NCBI GenBank assembly: GCA_021783935.1
Contig: JAJXTK010000428.1
Location: 1 to 5,781 of the forward strand
Reading direction: 5' to 3'
Length of the DNA stretch: 5,781 bases
Source of the DNA: Myxococcales bacterium
GTDB lineage: Bacteria > Myxococcota_A > Polyangia > Polyangiales > JADJMO01
Shown here: in pieces, positions 1 to 5,781 of the stretch
Position numbering within the stretch: the first letter of the stretch is position 1
Layout: each line of letters begins with the position of its first letter
Position numbers and translations under genes: made by a program
The notes under the pieces: model-generated
What the model was told of the DNA's origin: nothing
Seen by the model: only the letters and a program-made list of their open reading frames with translations
The model's database searches: none

Positions 1-59
1 TCTCGATCATCGTGAAGAAGGGGTCGGGCGACGTCGCCGGCGGAGTGTGGAAGCGGTGA
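1..59 (+). CDS. C-terminal end of an unidentified upstream protein (partial)
   Basis: Codons read from position 3 give the 18-residue tail SIIVKKGSGDVAGGVWKR followed by TGA at 57-59. All but one of these codons end in G or C, the same signature as the real genes here, which is why I accept so short a fragment as coding. The stop overlaps the GTG start of the next gene (GTGA at 56-59), so the two genes are probably translationally coupled and share a transcript. Too little is visible to name a family or function. The protein begins outside the window. Confidence 0.7.
   Translation, partial: SIIVKKGSGDVAGGVWKR
42..45 (+). promoter_or_regulatory. Shine-Dalgarno for the sppA-like gene
   Basis: GGAG lies 10 bases before the GTG at 56 but only 1 base before the alternative in-frame GTG at 47. 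This spacing favours the start at 56, which also gives the usual 4-base stop/start overlap with the upstream gene. Confidence 0.5.
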
Positions 60-2584
60 GGCGCAGGCACTCCCTTCGCGCGGCGATCGTCGCCGCGTCG
101 CTCGGGGCGCTGCTGCTCGACGCGCCCGCCGGCGCCGCGGGGCCCGACCAGCTCGTCCCGCGACCGCCGCTCATCCAGCCGCCGGGGCGCTCGCTCGCCG
201 GCACCGACGACAGCGACGCCATCGCCCTCGATCCGGCGCAGCTCGCGTACATGCCCTCGTGGGAGCTGCGCTACACGCACGTCGAGCTCGGCTCGCAAGC
301 GCCGTCGAACCCTGGGCGCGGCGACGCGATCGGCCTCGCGACCCCGCTGCTCTTCGGGATCAGCACCGGCTTCCGCCTCGACCTCGTGCGCCCGCCGAGC
401 GACAACGGCGATGGGCTGCCGCGCATGAGCGCCTTCTCTTGGGCGCTCGCGTGGCAGCTGTCGAGCGCCCTCGCGTTCGGGACGACCGTCCGACACTGGT
501 ACGCCGACGGTATCGACCAGCTCGACGGCGCCACCGCGCTCGACGTCGGCGTCTCGCTGCGCCCCGACCGCCACGTCGGCCTCGCGATCGTCGCGCGCGA
601 CCTGAACGCGGCGCGTGGCCAGACGACGCCGCTCGAGAACCCCGACGCGCGCCTCGCGCGATCGTTCGACTTCGGGTTCGCGCTTCGACCGACGGGGCGA
701 CGGGACCTCGAGATCGGGCTCGAGTCGACGCTGTGGGCGACGGGCGAGCCGCGCTGGTCGCCGCGCGCGACGATCGGCCTCGACGTTCCGCGCATCGGCC
801 GCGCGTCGGCGGCCTTCCAGGTGTGGGACCCGTCGAGCCAGAGCGCGCTCAGGAACAGCTGGTCGCTCACCGTCGGCTTGGAGGTCGGCTTCGAGAACCT
901 GCGCCTCGGCGGCGGCCTCGTCGCCGCGCACGGGCCCGAGAAGGCCTACCCCGGCTTCTACGCGACCGCGTCGATCTCCGGCTTCGTCCAGCCCGGGATC
1001 CGCGAGCCGCAGCACGGCGTCACGCTGCGCATCGAAGACACGCCAGGGGTGCGGGGGCACGTCCACCTGCTGCGCACGCTCGCCAAGATCGCGCGTGATC
1101 CCACGATCCGCGCCGTCGCGTTCGTCGCGAAGGCGGAGCTCGCGAGCTCCACCGCCCACGCCGAGGAGCTCGGCGACGCCATCGCGACGCTCCAGGCGAA
1201 CGGCAAGAAGGTCCTCTGCCACCTCGAGGCGGCCGGCGCCAAGACGCTGCTCGCCTGCGCGGGCGCCGACCGGATCCTCGTGCACCCGGCCGGCGGCATC
1301 CGCTTCGCCGGCTTCCGCACCGAGACGATGTACTTCGGCGAGGCGCTCGCGAAGATCGGCGTCGTCCCCGACGTGCTGCGCATCAAGGAGCACAAGACGG
1401 CCGCGGAGCCCTACGTGCGCAGCGGGCCGACGCCGACGAGCGCCGCCGACAGCCGCGAGTTCCTCGAGGGGATCGAGCAGGTCTACGTCGATCGCATCGC
1501 GGGCGGCCGGCGGCTGCCGCCGAGCGTCGTGCGCAACTGCATCGCCGAGGGCCCCTACCTCGCCGACGAGATGATCGCCGCCCGCTTCGCCGACGCGAAG
1601 GCCTTCGACGACGAGCTCGGCAAGTACGTCGATCAGGTCGTCGGCGAGCACGTCGTGATGGAGAAGTTCGATCCCGCGCCGCGCGCGCCGAAGTCGTTCG
1701 GCCCCCAGCCGCGCATCGCCGTGATCTACCTCGACGGCGACATCGTCGACGGGCGCAGCCAGAAGATCCCGCTGATCGGCGGCCAGCTCGCCGGCTCCTA
1801 CACGGTCGCCGAGGCGCTCCAGCAGGCCAAGGGCGACGCGTCGATCAAGGGGGTGATCCTGCGAATCGAGAGCCCCGGGGGCTCGTCGGTCGCCTCCGAC
1901 GTCATGTGGCGCGAGGCGGAGCTGCTCTCGAAGGTGAAGCCGGTCGTCGTCTCGATGGGCAGCGTCGCCGCCTCGGGCGGCTACTACGCCGCCGCGTTCG
2001 GCGCGCCGATCTACGCGAACCGCGCGACGGTCACCGGCAGCATCGGCATCTTCTACGGCAAGGCCGACGTCAGCGGCCTGCTAGGCAAGCTCGGCATCCA
2101 CGTCGTCACGCAGCGCACCGCGCCGCACGCGGACGGTGAGTCGCTCTATCGGCCGTTCAGCGACGAAGAGCGCTCGATTCTCGCCGGCAAGGTCGAGCAG
2201 ATGTACGCGATCTTCCTCGACCGCGTGTCGCGCGGGCGCCACCTGAGCATCGCCGACGTCGACGCCGTCGGCCGGGGCAAGGTGTGGCTCGGCGACGCGG
2301 CCAAGGCGCACAAGCTCGTCGACGTCGTCGGCGGCTTCGACGACGCGCTGCGGGCGCTGCGCAAGGAGCTGTCGCTGCCGCCGGACGTCGCGATCCAAGA
2401 GCTGCCGATCGAGCGCAACGACCTGCTCGACTTCGTGCTCGGCTCCTTCGGCATCGTCACCGACGTGCCGTCGGTCGCGGCGCTGCCCAAGGCCATCGCG
2501 CCCTACGCGGCCGCGATCCTCCCGTTCGTCGTGTTCGGGCCGGACGAGGCGCTCGCGCTCTACGACGGGCTCGGCGCGCCTTGA
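56..2584 (+). CDS. sppA: SppA-type (S49) signal peptide peptidase with N-terminal beta-barrel-like region
   Basis: Exported serine peptidase of family S49 (protease IV/SppA), 842 residues from GTG 56; E. coli SppA is about 620. Residues 1-27 look like a type I signal peptide: RRRHSLR, a hydrophobic core, then AGA before A28. There is no lipobox cysteine. Residues about 52-312 are not peptidase: they show alternating polar/apolar strands separated by short turns and loops, like an outer-membrane beta-barrel. The peptidase follows as two tandem S49 halves (about 320-550 and 553-775). The general-base lysine is K447 in HKTAAEPY, in the first half. The nucleophile is S640 in GSVAASGGYY, in the second. 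Their 193-residue spacing resembles the K209/S409 pair of E. coli. SPGGSS and TGSIGIF are also present. A tail (776-842) carries a hydrophobic stretch. SppA normally digests released signal peptides at the inner membrane; an outer-membrane location here is inference. GTG 47 is an alternative start. Confidence 0.9.
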   Translation: MRRRHSLRAAIVAASLGALLLDAPAGAAGPDQLVPRPPLIQPPGRSLAGTDDSDAIALDPAQLAYMPSWELRYTHVELGSQAPSNPGRGDAIGLATPLLFGISTGFRLDLVRPPSDNGDGLPRMSAFSWALAWQLSSALAFGTTVRHWYADGIDQLDGATALDVGVSLRPDRHVGLAIVARDLNAARGQTTPLENPDARLARSFDFGFALRPTGRRDLEIGLESTLWATGEPRWSPRATIGLDVPRIGRASAAFQVWDPSSQSALRNSWSLTVGLEVGFENLRLGGGLVAAHGPEKAYPGFYATASISGFVQPGIREPQHGVTLRIEDTPGVRGHVHLLRTLAKIARDPTIRAVAFVAKAELASSTAHAEELGDAIATLQANGKKVLCHLEAAGAKTLLACAGADRILVHPAGGIRFAGFRTETMYFGEALAKIGVVPDVLRIKEHKTAAEPYVRSGPTPTSAADSREFLEGIEQVYVDRIAGGRRLPPSVVRNCIAEGPYLADEMIAARFADAKAFDDELGKYVDQVVGEHVVMEKFDPAPRAPKSFGPQPRIAVIYLDGDIVDGRSQKIPLIGGQLAGSYTVAEALQQAKGDASIKGVILRIESPGGSSVASDVMWREAELLSKVKPVVVSMGSVAASGGYYAAAFGAPIYANRATVTGSIGIFYGKADVSGLLGKLGIHVVTQRTAPHADGESLYRPFSDEERSILAGKVEQMYAIFLDRVSRGRHLSIADVDAVGRGKVWLGDAAKAHKLVDVVGGFDDALRALRKELSLPPDVAIQELPIERNDLLDFVLGSFGIVTDVPSVAALPKAIAPYAAAILPFVVFGPDEALALYDGLGAP

Positions 2585-2628
2585 GGCGCCCGCGCCTCCG
2601 CCGCGCCCGGCTCCCGGGGGCGCTTTTT
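2583..2628 (+). terminator. Rho-independent terminator after sppA (double hairpin)
   Basis: Two adjacent hairpins sit on the sppA stop codon. The first pairs GAGGCG (2583-2588) with CGCCTC (2593-2598) around a 4-base loop. The second pairs GCGCCC (2603-2608) with GGGCGC (2618-2623) around a 9-base loop and is followed at once by TTTTT (2624-2628). The second has the form of an intrinsic terminator. The first may strengthen it or protect the 3' end. It separates sppA from the rpsA promoter 18 bases downstream. Confidence 0.75.
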
Positions 2629-2645
2629 CTCGGGAATTCGGTCGG

Positions 2646-2673
2646 TTGACGGCGTTCGTGACGCGGGTAGACT
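2646..2673 (+). promoter_or_regulatory. Sigma-70-like promoter of rpsA
   Basis: TTGACG (2646-2651, five of six matches to the -35 consensus) and TAGACT (2668-2673, four of six to the -10 consensus) are separated by 16 bases. The predicted transcription start is near 2680, leaving a leader of about 120 bases before rpsA. The position directly after a terminator and before a highly expressed ribosomal protein gene supports the call. It has not been tested. Confidence 0.7.
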
Positions 2674-2715
2674 TCGCGCCCCCGCGCTCCGCGCCGATCT
2701 CGTCTTCGTGCGCAC

Positions 2716-2743
2716 GCCGGTCCCGCGATGGTCGCGGTCCGGC
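2716..2743 (+). promoter_or_regulatory. Hairpin in the rpsA 5' leader
   Basis: GCCGG (2716-2720) pairs with CCGGC (2739-2743), and CCGCGA (2723-2728) pairs with TCGCGG (2732-2737) around a TGG loop. A small internal loop (TC against T) separates the two helices. This gives 11 pairs, nearly all G-C, inside the predicted leader and 55 bases before the start codon. Ribosomal protein S1 is known to repress its own mRNA in enterobacteria, so a structured leader could serve control. That role here is inference, and a chance hairpin in GC-rich DNA is possible. Confidence 0.4.
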
Positions 2744-2785
2744 CCCTGCCCGCTTGCGACGAGCGCCGATGAGCACGGCCGAAAC

Positions 2786-2789
2786 GAGG
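2786..2789 (+). promoter_or_regulatory. Shine-Dalgarno that sets the rpsA start
   Basis: GAGG lies 9 bases upstream of ATG 2799. The other in-frame ATG, at 2769, has no comparable purine-rich motif in front of it. This decides the start in favour of 2799. Confidence 0.65.
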
Positions 2790-2798
2790 CTCTCTTTC

Positions 2799-4598
<1,800 letters not shown>

Positions 4599-4617
4599 TC
4601 GCTGTCGAGTGACGACG

Positions 4618-4657
4618 AAGGCCTCGCGGGCGCAAGCTCGCGGGGCCTTTGCTTGTT
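4618..4657 (+). terminator. Rho-independent terminator after rpsA
   Basis: AAGGCCTCGCG (4618-4628) pairs with CGCGGGGCCTT (4639-4649) with one G-U. The helix can extend by three more pairs (4629-4631 with 4636-4638), closing on GCAA, a GNRA-class tetraloop. A T-rich run (TTTGCTTGTT, counting the last stem T's) follows. This is a strong intrinsic terminator 20 bases after the rpsA stop. It also argues against any HIT gene start upstream of it. Confidence 0.85.
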
Positions 4658-4691
4658 CGAGGCAGGAGGCGACCGCGCGGGGGAACTCGGG

Positions 4692-4720
4692 GCTGCGTGT
4701 CCTCGCGAGACGCACGCAGC
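4692..4720. repeat. 8-bp inverted repeat upstream of the HIT gene
   Basis: GCTGCGTG (4692-4699) and CACGCAGC (4713-4720) are perfect reverse complements around a 13-base centre. The centre itself contains the palindrome CTCGCGAG (4702-4709). The repeat ends 23 bases before the GTG at 4744. It could be an operator in the promoter region or, if transcribed, an RNA hairpin. No T-run follows, so it is not a terminator. Function unknown. Confidence 0.4.
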
Positions 4721-4725
4721 GAGAC

Positions 4726-4743
4726 TTGCTACGGCTCGGCGAC
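4726..4743 (+). promoter_or_regulatory. Possible -10 region of the HIT gene
   Basis: TTGCTACGGCT contains TACGGC (4730-4735), a weak -10 candidate preceded by TG (4727-4728) in the extended -10 arrangement. Transcription would begin at about 4742-4744, right at the GTG start codon. I see no convincing -35 at the usual distance, so confidence is low. Confidence 0.25.
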
Positions 4744-5283
4744 GTGAGCGAAGAGAAGCCGCCGATGTGGGCCCCGTGGCGCATGGAGTACATCCTGTCG
4801 CCCAAGGACAAGGACGCCGGCGCGCGCCCGGGCTGCATCTTCTGCAACTTCCCGGCGACCGATCCCAGGAAGTTCCGCGAGAACCTCGTCTTGGTGGCGA
4901 ACGCTCGCTACGTGGTCATGCTCAATCGCTACCCGTTCGCGGCCGGCCACGTGATGGTCATCCCGCGCCGGCACGTGGCGCTGCTGCAGGACCTCGCGCC
5001 CGACGAGGCGGACGAGCTCTTCCGCGCGGTGCGCGAGGTCGGCGCGCAGCTGCGCGCGCACCTCGCGCCGCAGGGGATCAACTTCGGCATCAACGAAGGC
5101 TCCGCCGCCGGCGCCGGCATCGCTGACCACCTGCACGTGCACCTCGTGCCGCGCTGGCACGGCGACACCAACTTCATGGCCGTCGTCGCGGATCTGCGCG
5201 TGATGCCCGAGCACCTCGACGCGACGTTCCTGCGGCTCTACCCGGCCATCGCGCACCTGCCGGGCGCCGCGCCCGCGCCGTAG
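4744..5283 (+). CDS. HIT-family nucleotide phosphorylase/hydrolase (Ap4A phosphorylase-like)
   Basis: Histidine-triad protein of 179 residues, expected in the cytoplasm, that acts on nucleoside phosphates such as diadenosine polyphosphates. The triad is at H129, H131 and H133 in DHLHVHLVPRW; the middle one, H131, is the expected nucleophile. Other family marks are WAPWRMEYI (9-17), a CxxC pair (C31, C34) likely to bind metal, NRYPFAAGHVMVIPRRH (61-77), and GINFGINEGSAAGAGIADH (111-129). The WAPWRM start, CxxC and DTNFM (141-145) resemble mycobacterial Ap4A phosphorylase-type HIT proteins more than HINT, but substrate cannot be told from sequence alone. Start: GTG 4744 gives a short lead-in (MSEEKPP) before the conserved block; ATG 4765 begins right at WAPWRM and has a weak purine run before it. 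No good Shine-Dalgarno precedes 4744. The frame stays open further upstream to 4609, but that stretch is the rpsA terminator. The gene stands between two separate units. Confidence 0.9.
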   Translation: MSEEKPPMWAPWRMEYILSPKDKDAGARPGCIFCNFPATDPRKFRENLVLVANARYVVMLNRYPFAAGHVMVIPRRHVALLQDLAPDEADELFRAVREVGAQLRAHLAPQGINFGINEGSAAGAGIADHLHVHLVPRWHGDTNFMAVVADLRVMPEHLDATFLRLYPAIAHLPGAAPAP

Positions 5284-5300
5284 CGCCGCGCTCGGGCGCT
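5282..5300 (+). terminator. Weak hairpin at the end of the HIT gene
   Basis: AGCGCC (5282-5287, overlapping the TAG stop) pairs with GGCGCT (5295-5300) around a 7-base loop. Only one further T follows, so it is a poor intrinsic terminator and may be chance in GC-rich DNA. Confidence 0.25.
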
Positions 5301-5329
5301 TGCGAGCTCCGCCGCCGCGGCGCCACGAT
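5300..5329 (+). promoter_or_regulatory. Possible promoter placing transcription start at the CHAD gene ATG
   Basis: TTGCGA (5300-5305) and CACGAT (5324-5329) are 18 bases apart, matching four and three of six consensus bases. The -10-like box ends 6 bases before ATG 5336, so transcription would begin at or next to the start codon. No Shine-Dalgarno is present. Weak matches, so tentative. Confidence 0.3.
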
Positions 5330-5335
5330 GTGCGC

Positions 5336-5781
5336 ATGCCGCGGCCGGCGACGAAGCGCGCCCTCGTCGAGGCGTTCGACGAGCGCCTGCGGCGCGTGGA
5401 CCAGGCGCTGCATGCGGCGCAGAAGGACCCGTCCGAGCGCGCCTCGCACCGCCTGCGCACCAGCACGCGCAGGCTCGAGGCGACGCTGTCGATTCTGCCC
5501 AAGCAGGTGCGCTCGCGCGGGCCGTGGGCGAGGTACGTCAGGCGCGCGAAGGTGCTCTTCAAGGCGCACGGCGCGGTCCGTGACCTCGACGTGCTCGCCA
5601 AGCGGCTGTCGGCCTACCCCGAGTGCGCCGCGCTCGTGCGCCGCATTCGCAGCGAGCGGGCTCGCGCACGCGCTCATGCCCTGGGGCTCGGCGCGCAGGA
5701 GCTCGCCGCGCCGCCGCCGCTCGAGGCCGACGCGGTGTCCGGCCGCGCGGTGCGCGCGCGCCTCGACGACCGGGTCGAGGC
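5336..5781 (+). CDS. CHAD domain protein (partial, runs off the window)
   Basis: An open frame from ATG 5336 reaches the window end without a stop (148 codons visible). It carries the two hallmark CHAD blocks: HRLRTSTRRLEATLSIL (residues 38-54), matching the usual H-x-x-R-x-x-x-R-R-L pattern, and HGAVRDLDVLAKRL (78-91) with the conserved R-D-x-D. CHAD domains are alpha-helical, rich in basic residues and conserved histidines, and bind inorganic polyphosphate; some proteins locate to polyphosphate granules. The visible part is arginine-rich and shows no signal peptide or N-terminal CYTH domain, so it is a stand-alone or N-terminal CHAD form. GTG 5330 is in frame and could add two residues; the ATG at 5328 is out of frame. 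It starts 52 bases after the HIT gene; co-transcription is possible because no strong terminator lies between them. Confidence 0.88.
   Translation, partial: MPRPATKRALVEAFDERLRRVDQALHAAQKDPSERASHRLRTSTRRLEATLSILPKQVRSRGPWARYVRRAKVLFKAHGAVRDLDVLAKRLSAYPECAALVRRIRSERARARAHALGLGAQELAAPPPLEADAVSGRAVRARLDDRVE

Noticed and set aside
259..1574. Open + strand frames of 279 and 319 codons inside the sppA gene, and minus-strand frames opposite it
   Set aside because: Their products are strings of R, A, P and S typical of out-of-frame reading of GC-rich genes. The sppA frame has a signal peptide, conserved motifs and catalytic residues.
2646..2798. N-terminal extension of rpsA to TTG 2646 or ATG 2769
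   Set aside because: TTG 2646 coincides with the -35 box, so the extra codons would be largely untranscribed, and the added residues do not resemble S1. ATG 2769 lacks a Shine-Dalgarno, while ATG 2799 has GAGG 9 bases upstream.
4609..4743. N-terminal extension of the HIT protein to GTG 4609
   Set aside because: The extra 45 codons cover the rpsA terminator hairpin and the 8-bp inverted repeat, and encode nothing like a HIT protein. The family block begins at WAPWRMEYI, encoded from 4768.
4729..5677. Minus-strand open frames (290 and 167 codons) opposite the HIT and CHAD genes
   Set aside because: They are antisense to genes with clear family motifs, have Arg/Ala-rich products with no domains, and have no promoter or ribosome-binding evidence.

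Overview
This is a GC-rich (roughly 70% by eye) bacterial chromosomal segment with all genes on the + strand and strong G/C preference at third codon positions. Gene content and protein style (a long SppA peptidase fused behind a beta-barrel-like region, a six-domain S1 with a lysine/proline-rich tail, a WAPWRMEYI-type HIT protein, a CHAD protein) suggest a Myxococcota/deltaproteobacterial-type genome. That placement is inference from family resemblance, not a database result.

Layout. Positions 1-59 hold the last 18 codons of an unidentified upstream gene. Its TGA overlaps the preferred GTG start (56) of a large sppA-like gene (56-2584), so the two are probably co-transcribed. Two hairpins, the second followed by five T's, end that unit (2583-2628). 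A sigma-70-like promoter follows (2646-2673). It leads through a short leader with a strong hairpin (2716-2743) to rpsA, ribosomal protein S1 (2799-4598). An 14-pair hairpin with a GCAA tetraloop and a T-rich tail (4618-4657) terminates rpsA. A HIT-family nucleotide-binding protein (4744-5283) follows, preceded by an 8-bp inverted repeat, and then a CHAD-domain protein (5336 to the window end, truncated).

Function. The window is mostly housekeeping: an exported serine/lysine-dyad peptidase, a translation factor, a nucleotide phosphorylase/hydrolase candidate and a probable polyphosphate-binding protein. Terminators and promoter-like elements suggest at least three transcription units rather than one operon. 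I see no mobile element, CRISPR array, tRNA, rRNA or defence system. The points most worth a second look are the outer-membrane-barrel-like region fused to an intact SppA active site, the structured rpsA leader, the conserved-looking C-terminal peptide of S1, and the absence of Shine-Dalgarno sequences at the last two genes, which may be leaderless.
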